DNA from: Bacillota bacterium
Lineage (GTDB): Bacteria; Bacillota; Clostridia; Saccharofermentanales; UBA5734
NCBI GenBank assembly: GCA_023438965.1
Contig: JAEXPB010000084.1
Location: forward strand, 1-15,381
Length of the DNA: 15,381 nucleotides
Direction: 5' to 3'
Numbering within the stretch: the first letter of the stretch is position 1; each line of letters starts with the position of its first letter. The translations under genes and the position numbers were made by a program. The notes under the pieces are model-generated. The model was given only the letters and a program-made list of their open reading frames with translations, had not been told where the DNA came from and did no database searches. This document shows positions 7,126 through 12,922 of the stretch, one piece after another.

Positions 7126-7154
7126 GCCAGGCGCCAGGCGGCGCCTGGCTTTTT
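7126..7154 (+). terminator. Intrinsic terminator of the AIM24 unit
   Basis: GCCAGGCGCC (7126-7135) and GGCGCCTGGC (7140-7149) form a perfect 10-bp GC-rich stem with a four-base loop, directly followed by TTTTT (7150-7154). The layout fits termination of plus-strand transcription about 50 bases after the AIM24 stop. Confidence 0.9.
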
Positions 7155-7211
7155 CAATCATCAGGCCATTCGGCCTATCTACGCTTGACAAGCAGCGTAC
7201 CGCTGGATCCG

Positions 7212-7598
7212 CTATCGACTATTCTGGTCATACCGGTAATATTTACCCTCGAGCAGCACCGCCAGGGCAGCCGGATTATTCTTGATCGTGAACACTTCGG
7301 TTCCTTTCGCCAGAAAAGTGGCATCGCCGTTGCGCAATTGGTAATTGCTGTTGCTGACATGGTCTAAAACTGTAAATTGCACCTGGCCCAGCTTGGCGCC
7401 GACATCGGCGAGGGGAACTTCGACGCGCGGTTTGATGCGGGACTCATATGTGACGCCATCCCACTTGACTACATCGATCCAATCGATCTCAACAAACGGC
7501 AGACCGAACCGGTCCAGCCGGAGCGGCTTCCAGACGACGGCGAGCAAGGCGGCGAGAATCAGGATGACCAGCAGGATTATTCGGGTTTTCTTTTTCAT
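7212..7598 (-). CDS. Small single-pass membrane protein of unknown function
   Basis: A 128-residue protein. KKKTR at the N-terminus followed by IILLVILILAALLAVVW (about residues 7-23) is a membrane anchor or uncleaved signal, placing the rest outside the cytoplasm. No lipobox cysteine is present. The exterior part contains the strands VEIDWIDVVKWDGVTY, VGAKLGQVQFTV and LAKGTEVFTIKN, a pattern I associate with uncharacterised Bacillota proteins, but I cannot name a family or role. The ATG at 7598 follows GAGAGGAAA. A strong extended -10 promoter on the minus strand at 7715-7742 would give a leader of about 110 bases. The gene converges on the AIM24 unit across the terminator. Confidence 0.75.
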   Translation of the reverse strand: MKKKTRIILLVILILAALLAVVWKPLRLDRFGLPFVEIDWIDVVKWDGVTYESRIKPRVEVPLADVGAKLGQVQFTVLDHVSNSNYQLRNGDATFLAKGTEVFTIKNNPAALAVLLEGKYYRYDQNSR

Positions 7599-7676
7599 GA
7601 CAGTTTCCTCTCCGTCAGCGATTTCATCATGGTCAGGACACTCTAATAGCGGACACCCGGATCATGGGACATAAGG

Positions 7677-7705
7677 TTGCCGGTCGACGCAAGATCTGAT
7701 ACAAT
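7677..7705 (+). promoter_or_regulatory. Opposing extended -10 promoter before the GNAT pseudogene
   Basis: TTGCCG (7677-7682), 17 bases, TACAAT (7700-7705) preceded by TGA (7697-7699). It faces the GNAT remnant at 7775. The -10 boxes of the two opposing promoters lie within the same 25-bp imperfect palindrome. Confidence 0.4.
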
Positions 7706-7714
7706 TATAACATA

Positions 7715-7742
7715 ATTATATCATCTTAAAAATACAGATCAA
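7715..7742 (-). promoter_or_regulatory. Promoter of the small membrane protein gene
   Basis: On the minus strand, TTGATC (7742 to 7737), 16 bases, then TATAAT (7720 to 7715) with the TG of an extended -10 at 7723-7722. It overlaps an imperfect palindrome at 7698-7722 and lies next to an opposing promoter. Confidence 0.6.
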
Positions 7743-7774
7743 CCGGTTGATCAATAAGCGATCGGAGCTTGAAA

Positions 7775-8028
7775 ATGGCTATCAGAAAAGCAACCGAAGA
7801 TGACGCGCCAGCCCTAAAGAATTTATATTTTGAACACTTGACCGCCTTTCCGCCCCCGGAAGAGCAAGACATGCGGCAATGGCAGGAATTGCTGCGTCAA
7901 TTGCGCAGCAGCAAGGCTGTTACAAGATCATGCTGTTGACCGGATCCAAGAAGGAGAGCACCTTGGATTTCCATCGCCGCAACGGTTATGTCAGTGGCGA
8001 CAAGACCGGTTTCATCAAGAGAATATAA
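7775..8028 (+). pseudogene. GNAT acetyltransferase, broken by internal deletion
   Basis: The ATG at 7775 has GGAG seven bases upstream and opens MAIRKATEDDAPALKNLYFE, a typical GNAT N-terminus, but the frame stops at 7937-7939 after 54 residues. From 7918 the next frame reads CYKIMLLTGSKKESTLDFHR and continues to IKRI and a TAA at 8026-8028. This is the conserved C-terminal end of the same family (the usual text is close to CYKIMLLTGSKKES). The core with the acetyl-CoA-binding loop (R/QxxGxG/A) and the central strands, some 70-75 residues, is missing, and the join is out of frame. The simplest reading is one deletion near 7915-7920. Both ends remain well conserved, so the loss looks recent. 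The product cannot be an active enzyme. Confidence 0.85.
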
Positions 8029-8092
8029 AACAGATGCGATCGACAGCCGAATGCATGCGAGCCGATTTTCTGACGATCAAGCGCAAACCCGC

Positions 8093-8121
8093 TTGCCGAT
8101 TCATTCCCGCGGCTGTATCCT
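8093..8121 (+). promoter_or_regulatory. Possible promoter of the dehydratase gene
   Basis: TTGCCG (8093-8098), 17 bases, TATCCT (8116-8121) lies 66 bases before the ATG at 8187. The match is moderate. Nothing else in 8029-8186 suggests a feature. Confidence 0.3.
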
Positions 8122-8186
8122 AGGGATGTCCCGGCGATTGGCCGGTCGACAGGAAAAGGCAGAACAGTCAGAAAGGCGGCATCCTG

Positions 8187-9356
8187 ATGAAAATTACCGA
8201 TATTCGTACTTTTATAGTTGATTGCTTCCGCACCAATTGGGTTTTTGTAAAAGTCTATACCGACCAGGGGCTGGAAGGCCTCGGTGAAGGCACTTTGGAA
8301 TATAAAGAGCAAGCTCTGGCCGGCGCCGTCGAGGATCTGCGCCGTTATCTGATTGGCCGGAACCCGCTGGACATCGAGCTGCACGTGCACCAGATGTACC
8401 GCGATGCCTACTGGCGGGGCGGCGCGGTCCTGATGTCGGCCATTTCCGCGGTGGAGATGGCACTTTGGGATATTCTGGGCAAGCATCTGCAGGTCCCGGT
8501 CTATCAACTGCTGGGCGGCAAAGTGCACGACCAGGTCAAGATTTATGTCAACGGCTGGTTCGCCGGCGCGAAGGAGCCGGAGGAATTCGCCGAGAAGGCC
8601 CGGCAAACTGTCGCCCTGGGCGTCAAGGCAATGAAGTGGGACCCGTTCGGCAAGGCGTATCTGGACATCAGCAATGCCGATTTGAAAAAGGCTATCTGCT
8701 GTATTGCCGCCGTGCGCGAAGCTGTCGGCGATGAAGTGGACCTGTTGATTGAAGGGCACGGCCGCTTCAATGTGCCGGCCGGGATCCGGATCGCCCAGGA
8801 GATCGCGCCCTTCAAGCCGATGTTTTTCGAAGAGCCGGTGCCGCCGGACAATCTGGACGCCCTGCTGGAAGTCCGCCAGAAATCGCCGGTGGCGATCGCC
8901 GCCGGCGAGCGGCTTTACGGTCGCCGGTCCTTCAAGGAATTGTTCGAGAAGCGCGCCGCCGATTATATCCAACCCGACATCAGCCATGCCGGCGGCATCA
9001 TGGAATGCCGGAAAATAGCCGCCATGGCCGAGGCCTACTATATTCCGTTCGCCCCGCACAATCCGAGCGGCCCGGTCGCCAACGCGGCGACCCTGCAGCT
9101 GGCGGCCTGCACGCCGAATTTCCACATCTTGGAGATCATGATCTCCGATGTGCCCTGGCGCAAAGCGATCACCAACGAAGACCTTGATTACCGGGACGGC
9201 ATGATCGCCATCCCGGACAAGCCGGGCCTGGGCCTGGAATTGAACGAGGCCGCCTGCGCCGAACATCCCTATCAAGTGCACGACCTGCGGCATTATACCG
9301 GTCAGCTGACCAACATCCGTCCGCCGCAGTCCGTCCGGTACTTCATGGACGAATAG
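8187..9356 (+). CDS. Enolase-superfamily (mandelate racemase/muconate lactonizing) sugar-acid dehydratase
   Basis: A 389-residue protein of the mandelate racemase subgroup, most like galactonate/gluconate-type dehydratases that convert aldonic acids to 2-keto-3-deoxy acids. The N-terminal capping domain (about 1-120) contains GLGEGT and YWRGGAVLMSAISAVEMALWDI. The barrel shows K150-W-D152, the metal-ligand stretches IEGHGRF (E189, with H191), FFEEPVPPDN (E215/E216) and GERLYGR (E241), D264 in QPDISHAGG, and the catalytic H291 in APHNPSGP. An HGR at this place plus HNP is typical of acid-sugar dehydratases. The first metal ligand is Glu where Asp is common. It is encoded alone, without sugar-acid kinase or aldolase neighbours. 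The start at 8187 has a weak GGCGG site. The exact substrate cannot be read from sequence. Confidence 0.85.
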   Translation: MKITDIRTFIVDCFRTNWVFVKVYTDQGLEGLGEGTLEYKEQALAGAVEDLRRYLIGRNPLDIELHVHQMYRDAYWRGGAVLMSAISAVEMALWDILGKHLQVPVYQLLGGKVHDQVKIYVNGWFAGAKEPEEFAEKARQTVALGVKAMKWDPFGKAYLDISNADLKKAICCIAAVREAVGDEVDLLIEGHGRFNVPAGIRIAQEIAPFKPMFFEEPVPPDNLDALLEVRQKSPVAIAAGERLYGRRSFKELFEKRAADYIQPDISHAGGIMECRKIAAMAEAYYIPFAPHNPSGPVANAATLQLAACTPNFHILEIMISDVPWRKAITNEDLDYRDGMIAIPDKPGLGLELNEAACAEHPYQVHDLRHYTGQLTNIRPPQSVRYFMDE

Positions 9357-9389
9357 GCTGTGTCGGCTGCTTTTGACCAGCATCGGCCG

Positions 9390-10337
9390 CTATTTCATGG
9401 TAAACAGGCTTACCCCCAGCAAAAAGGCTGTCGTCACAAACCAAATGACGAACCCGGTGACACAGCCTTTTTTGACCATGGTCAGCTGGGTGGCGGCTGA
9501 TAAAGCGAAAACGGGCACGGCGATCAGCCAGCCGGTCAGGTTGACTTCCAGCAGGGCATAGACAGTGATCAGCAGGATGCCGGACAGGATATAGGCGATG
9601 ATGGCCAGAGTTCTAAATGAATTCCGGGACTTGCCGGTTGAGGCGGCGGCTGGCGCGGCCGAATAAACCGGCGCTGCTGGAGCCGCACAAACTGGAGCGG
9701 CCGGCAGCGGCGCGGTATTGATGATGCCGTTGGCCGCCGGCTGACCGCAACCGGGGCAGAATTGGGCGCCGGCCGACAGCGGTCGGCCACAGCCGGCGCA
9801 GTAACTGGCGGCGACTGCCGGAGCAGCCGGCGCGACCGGCGGCGCTGCCGGCGCCGGCTGATCGACTGGATAACCGCCAAACGGGTTCGGACTGCCGGGG
9901 TAGCCGGCCGGATACTGGGCTTTGCTCTTGCTCAGGACGGTTTTGAATTTCCAACCCGACTGACGGGTGGCTTCCTTGACCGCCTTGGGGATGGCGCCCA
10001 GGTCCAGGTTGAATTCATAAGCTTTGCCATCGGGGCCATATTGGATGCTTTTGACCTTGCGAAACAAGGTGGTGCCGCTTTGCGTGAAGGAACCGCCGGC
10101 GAAGCCGCCCGAGAAACCGCTGCCGGTTTCCGTGGTCTTCTCCCACATGAAGACGGTGCTGTCCGCTTCATCAATATAAACGGACGCTTCGTAGACGATC
10201 CGTTTCTCGCCGGTACTCCAGCCGGCGTCGACAAATTCATTAAAAACGGTCAGATCGGCACCTTGACCGACCTGGAACGGAACGCCCATTTGGGCCAACT
10301 GGGCGGTGACTTGACTGATAATGGCCTGTCTGCTCAT
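9390..10337 (-). CDS. Zinc-ribbon membrane protein of unknown function
   Basis: A 315-residue protein in three parts. Residues 1-140 form a soluble domain with strands such as RIVYEASVYIDE and STVFMWEKTTETGSGFSGG that I do not recognise. Residues 141-240 are a proline/alanine-rich low-complexity region holding a zinc ribbon, CAGCG...CPGCG, with cysteines at 180, 183, 194 and 197. Residues 241-312 contain three hydrophobic stretches (around LAIIAYILSGILLITVYALL, WLIAVPVFALSA and GFVIWFVTTAFLLGVSLF), giving a C-terminal membrane bundle. The ATG at 10337 is preceded by AGGGGGTAACGTTC. The same kind of zinc ribbon occurs in the AIM24 protein at 6256. The 3' end of the gene overlaps a terminator-like hairpin, and the gene converges on the dehydratase with only 33 bases between stops. 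Confidence 0.75.
   Translation of the reverse strand: MSRQAIISQVTAQLAQMGVPFQVGQGADLTVFNEFVDAGWSTGEKRIVYEASVYIDEADSTVFMWEKTTETGSGFSGGFAGGSFTQSGTTLFRKVKSIQYGPDGKAYEFNLDLGAIPKAVKEATRQSGWKFKTVLSKSKAQYPAGYPGSPNPFGGYPVDQPAPAAPPVAPAAPAVAASYCAGCGRPLSAGAQFCPGCGQPAANGIINTAPLPAAPVCAAPAAPVYSAAPAAASTGKSRNSFRTLAIIAYILSGILLITVYALLEVNLTGWLIAVPVFALSAATQLTMVKKGCVTGFVIWFVTTAFLLGVSLFTMK
9421..9473. terminator. Bidirectional terminator-shaped hairpin inside the 3' end of the membrane-protein gene
   Basis: AAAAAGGCTGT (9421-9431) and GTCAC (9433-9437) pair with GTGAC (9457-9461) and ACAGCCTTTTT (9462-9472), a 16-bp stem with one bulged C and a 19-base loop. TTTTTT (9468-9473) closes the plus-strand side, and A5 on the left gives T5 on the minus strand. 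It lies 65 bases past the dehydratase stop and would end that transcript, although it is within the coding sequence of the opposing gene. Confidence 0.7.
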
Positions 10338-10410
10338 GAACGTTACCCCCTAGAATCTATTGCAGTCAGTTTATCATAGCTGTTCGAAAAATGCAGGATG
10401 ATCCTGATCA

Positions 10411-10445
10411 TTCACCTTGCCGCCGCTGGCTACCGGCAAGGTGAA
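10411..10445. repeat. Perfect 12-bp inverted repeat without T-run
   Basis: TTCACCTTGCCG (10411-10422) and CGGCAAGGTGAA (10434-10445) are exact reverse complements around an 11-base centre. No run of T follows on either strand, and no gene ends into it, so it is not an ordinary terminator. It sits between the divergent zinc-ribbon and FadR-type genes. Confidence 0.7.
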
Positions 10446-10585
10446 TATTGGGAAGCTGCGGAGCAGGAGGGGTCATTTTTATAGGTGGAGCAATCAATCA
10501 TGAGTAAATCAGAAATGAAGTTACCAAAGTCATACGCACTAAGCATGTATCGCTATCAAACATCAAACCCGTTCTGCGCCGTTAA

Positions 10586-10596
10586 TGGTCATACCA
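10586..10596. promoter_or_regulatory. FadR-type operator at the regulator promoter
   Basis: TGGTCATACCA has TGGT/ACCA arms around three bases, the TNGTNNNACNA form bound by FadR-subfamily GntR proteins. Its reverse complement, TGGTATGACCA, is identical over all 11 bases to the core of the site before the aldehyde dehydrogenase operon (11475-11485). It ends two bases before the -35 box of the regulator promoter. Confidence 0.75.
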
Positions 10597-10597
10597 G

Positions 10598-10626
10598 TAG
10601 ACTTATAGACGCCGATTTGTTATACT
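10598..10626 (+). promoter_or_regulatory. Promoter of the FadR-type regulator
   Basis: TAGACT (10598-10603), 17 bases, TATACT (10621-10626), with TGT just before the -10 giving an extended -10 element. The transcript would begin near 10633, about 35-45 bases before the start codons at 10666/10678. Confidence 0.6.
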
Positions 10627-10665
10627 CAAGCCTATCGATGACAAAGGAAAGCCAGGTATGCCGGC

Positions 10666-11385
10666 ATGCTGGAACCCATGAAAAAATCACGGCTCTACGA
10701 AGGAATCGTCAAACAAATTACCGACATGATCAAGTGCGGCGAACTGAAGCCCGGCGACCGGCTGCCCACGGAACGCGACTTGGCCGTGGAGCTGAACGTC
10801 AGCCGGACGGCAATCCGGGAGGCGCTGCGAGCTATGGAACTGATGGGCATCATCGAATCCAAGGTTGGCGGTGGCACCTATATCCGCGAATTGACGCTGG
10901 AAAATTTAATGGATCCCCTGGCGGGGATCTTGTCCCGCAACGACCGGTTGACAATCGAACTCATTGAGGTCCGCATGCTGCTGGAAGTCGAGATCGCCAA
11001 ACAGGCCGCCCGGCGGGTGAATGAGAAGAACATCCAGGCACTGGAGAAAAGCCTGCAGCTGATGCAAAAAGAGATCGACGACGGCGGACTCGGCCTGAAA
11101 GGCGACAATGCCTTCCATCTCGAATTAGCCAAAGCGGCCGACAATCTGGCCATGATGAGCATCACCCGGCTGTGCGGCGAATTGCTGAACAATACGCGCA
11201 AAGCTGCCTTGGAGGCGCTGGAAGACCGCCGGCTCGGCGTTCGTCATCACCAGGCCATTTTTGAAGCCGTCAAGGCCGGCCGGGCGGAGGAAGCCGGTCA
11301 GCTGATGCGGATGCATCTGGAGACCGCCTATCAGAATTTGTCCAATCAGGGAAAGGGGATAGCCAATTCCGACGCCAAGCCCTGA
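10666..11385 (+). CDS. FadR-subfamily (FCD domain) GntR transcriptional regulator
   Basis: A protein of 239 residues (235 if it starts at the in-frame ATG 10678). The N-terminal winged helix is typical: LPTERDLAVELNVSRTAIREALRAMELMGIIE (about residues 33-64) with the wing VGGGTYIRE. The C-terminal all-helical FCD domain keeps the metal-binding set D147 and H151 (DNAFHLELA), H195 (HHQAIFEA) and H217 (MRMHLE), so it probably binds a small carboxylate through a metal, as LldR- and GlcC-like relatives do. An 11-bp operator is found at its own promoter and in front of the following enzyme operon, so it very likely regulates both. MKKSRLYEG, starting at 10678, is where family similarity begins; either start is possible. 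It lies 166 bases before the aldehyde dehydrogenase, on the same strand. Confidence 0.9.
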   Translation: MLEPMKKSRLYEGIVKQITDMIKCGELKPGDRLPTERDLAVELNVSRTAIREALRAMELMGIIESKVGGGTYIRELTLENLMDPLAGILSRNDRLTIELIEVRMLLEVEIAKQAARRVNEKNIQALEKSLQLMQKEIDDGGLGLKGDNAFHLELAKAADNLAMMSITRLCGELLNNTRKAALEALEDRRLGVRHHQAIFEAVKAGRAEEAGQLMRMHLETAYQNLSNQGKGIANSDAKP

Positions 11386-11443
11386 AGTCGCGGCAATAAT
11401 CGTCTGGCCTGATAATTCACTGCCCTTTATCTCGCGCAGATAC

Positions 11444-11472
11444 TTGCAGAAGTTCAGCGATTATGCTATATA
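11444..11472 (+). promoter_or_regulatory. Promoter of the aldehyde dehydrogenase operon
   Basis: TTGCAG (11444-11449), 17 bases, TATATA (11467-11472); a TATAAT is also present at 11469-11474 with 19-base spacing. A second option is TTGGTA (11474-11479), 17 bases, TATCAT (11497-11502). In either case the operator at 11473-11487 overlaps the promoter. Confidence 0.5.
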
Positions 11473-11487
11473 ATTGGTATGACCAAT
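11473..11487. promoter_or_regulatory. FadR-type operator of the aldehyde dehydrogenase operon
   Basis: ATTGGTATGACCAAT is a perfect palindrome with 6-bp arms around ATG. Its 11-bp core equals the site upstream of the regulator gene read on the other strand. It lies at the -10/start region, 65 bases before the aldehyde dehydrogenase ATG, a place that suits repression. Confidence 0.85.
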
Positions 11488-11551
11488 AGACAATACTATC
11501 ATATTACAATGAAGAGATGCAGCGACCAAACGAATGAACGGGGAGGCCAAC

Positions 11552-12916
11552 ATGAATTCGAATGCCATGATTCAGGATATAGTGACCAAAGCCAGAAATG
11601 CCCAGCGTGAATTTGAGTCTTACAACCAGCAGCAGGTTGATGCCGTCGTCCGCGCCATTGCCAAGGTCGTCTATGACCGGGCGGAAGAATTAGCCCGGAT
11701 GGCGGTTGAGGAAACCCGGATGGGCGTTCTGGAGGATAAAATCAAGAAGAACCTCGGCAAGTCCAGAATCATCTGGCATAATCTCAAGGACAAGAAGTCG
11801 GTTGGCCTGATCAACTACAACGAACAGACCGGCGTGGCCGAAGTGGCCAGGCCGATGGGCGTGGTTGGCGCCGTGACCCCCTGCACCAATCCGATTGTCA
11901 CACCGATGTGCAATGCGATGTTTGCCCTTAAAGGCCGCAACGCGATCATTATCGCTCCCCATCCCCGGGCCAGGCAATGCGCCGTCTTTCTTACCGGCCT
12001 GTTCAATCAGGCCATCCGATCGCTGGGGGCGCCGGAGAACCTGATCCAGGTCATAGCCGAACCGACCAACGAGCTGACCGCCGACCTGATGAAGGCGGTC
12101 GACGTCATCGTCGCCACCGGCGGCATGGGTATGGTCAAGGCCGCCTACAGCAGCGGCAAGCCGGCTTATGGCGTCGGCGCCGGCAATGTCCAGTGCATCA
12201 TCGACCGCGATGTGGATTTTACCGAGACTGCGCCGAAGATCATCGCCGGCCGGATCTTCGATAACGGGATCATCTGTTCCGGCGAACAGAGCATCATCGT
12301 CCACGCCGACGACTATGACGCCGTGATCCGGGCCATGGCGGCCAGCGGCGGCGGCCTGGTCAGCGATCCGGCGGAGAAGGAACGATTGCGCCGGGCGCTA
12401 TTTGTCCATGGCGCCATGAACAAGGATCTGGTCGGACAATCCGTCGGGCAGGTGGCGGCAACAGCGGGCATCGAGCTGCCGGCCGGCACCAGGGCCATCC
12501 TGGTTGAAGCCGATGGCATCGGGGATGCGGATGCGCTTTGCCGCGAGAAGATGTGCCCGGTGATCGCAACCTTCAAATACCGGTCTTTTGCCGAAGCGGT
12601 GGCGATTGCCAAAGCCAACCTTGCAGTCGAAGGCAAGGGTCACTCGATCAGCATTCACTCCCATAATCGGGAAAATATCACCTATGCCGCGGAGCAAGTA
12701 CCCGTCTGCCGGGTTCTGATCAACCAGATCTGCTCGACGATGAACGGCGGCAGTTTCTATAATGGCTTCGCACCGACGACCACATTGGGTTGCGGTTCCT
12801 GGGGCAACAACAGCATTTCCGAGAATCTGGATTACAAGCACCTGATCAACATCACCCGCATCGGCTACTGCCAAAAGGACGCCGTTGTGCCGACCGATGC
12901 CGAAATCTGGGGGTAA
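11552..12916 (+). CDS. CoA-acylating aldehyde dehydrogenase
   Basis: A 454-residue NAD-dependent enzyme of the acylating aldehyde dehydrogenase group (related to EutE/PduP, the N-terminal half of AdhE, and sulfoacetaldehyde dehydrogenase SauS), converting an aldehyde and CoA to acyl-CoA. Seen in order are VARPMGVVGAVTPCTNP (about 98-114), ALKGRNAIIIAPHPRA (125-140), the nucleotide loop VATGGMGMVKAAY, GVGAGNV, the catalytic cysteine C242 in NGIICSGEQS, and the end TTTLGCGSWGNNSISENL. I place the start at 11552 because GGGGAGG precedes it; the upstream ATG at 11534 would include that site in the coding region. The synthetase beta gene begins 6 bases after the stop, so they form one operon. The substrate is probably acetaldehyde or a small substituted aldehyde; a SauS role is the main alternative. 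Confidence 0.9.
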   Translation: MNSNAMIQDIVTKARNAQREFESYNQQQVDAVVRAIAKVVYDRAEELARMAVEETRMGVLEDKIKKNLGKSRIIWHNLKDKKSVGLINYNEQTGVAEVARPMGVVGAVTPCTNPIVTPMCNAMFALKGRNAIIIAPHPRARQCAVFLTGLFNQAIRSLGAPENLIQVIAEPTNELTADLMKAVDVIVATGGMGMVKAAYSSGKPAYGVGAGNVQCIIDRDVDFTETAPKIIAGRIFDNGIICSGEQSIIVHADDYDAVIRAMAASGGGLVSDPAEKERLRRALFVHGAMNKDLVGQSVGQVAATAGIELPAGTRAILVEADGIGDADALCREKMCPVIATFKYRSFAEAVAIAKANLAVEGKGHSISIHSHNRENITYAAEQVPVCRVLINQICSTMNGGSFYNGFAPTTTLGCGSWGNNSISENLDYKHLINITRIGYCQKDAVVPTDAEIWG

Positions 12917-12922
12917 ACCGCC

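Larger units (their letters stand above)
10446..10665. other. AT-richer intergenic stretch before the FadR-type gene
   Basis: The 328 bases between 10337 and 10666 hold the inverted repeat at 10411-10445 and then about 200 bases visibly richer in A and T than the neighbouring genes. An open frame running on from ATGs at 10485 and 10500 crosses this stretch with codon use (AGT, TCA, TTA) unlike the nearby genes. It continues out of frame through the regulator, so I do not call it a gene. The operator and promoter of the regulator lie at 10586-10626. Confidence 0.45.

Noticed and set aside
7986..9383. 465-codon minus-strand open frame opposite the dehydratase
   Set aside because: The plus strand encodes a protein with intact catalytic motifs; the antisense frame is a GC-composition effect.
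10485..10967. Open frame from the AT-rich stretch into the FadR gene
   Set aside because: It overlaps the regulator out of frame and contains its operator and promoter; no family is recognisable, although a decayed remnant in 10485-10640 cannot be excluded.
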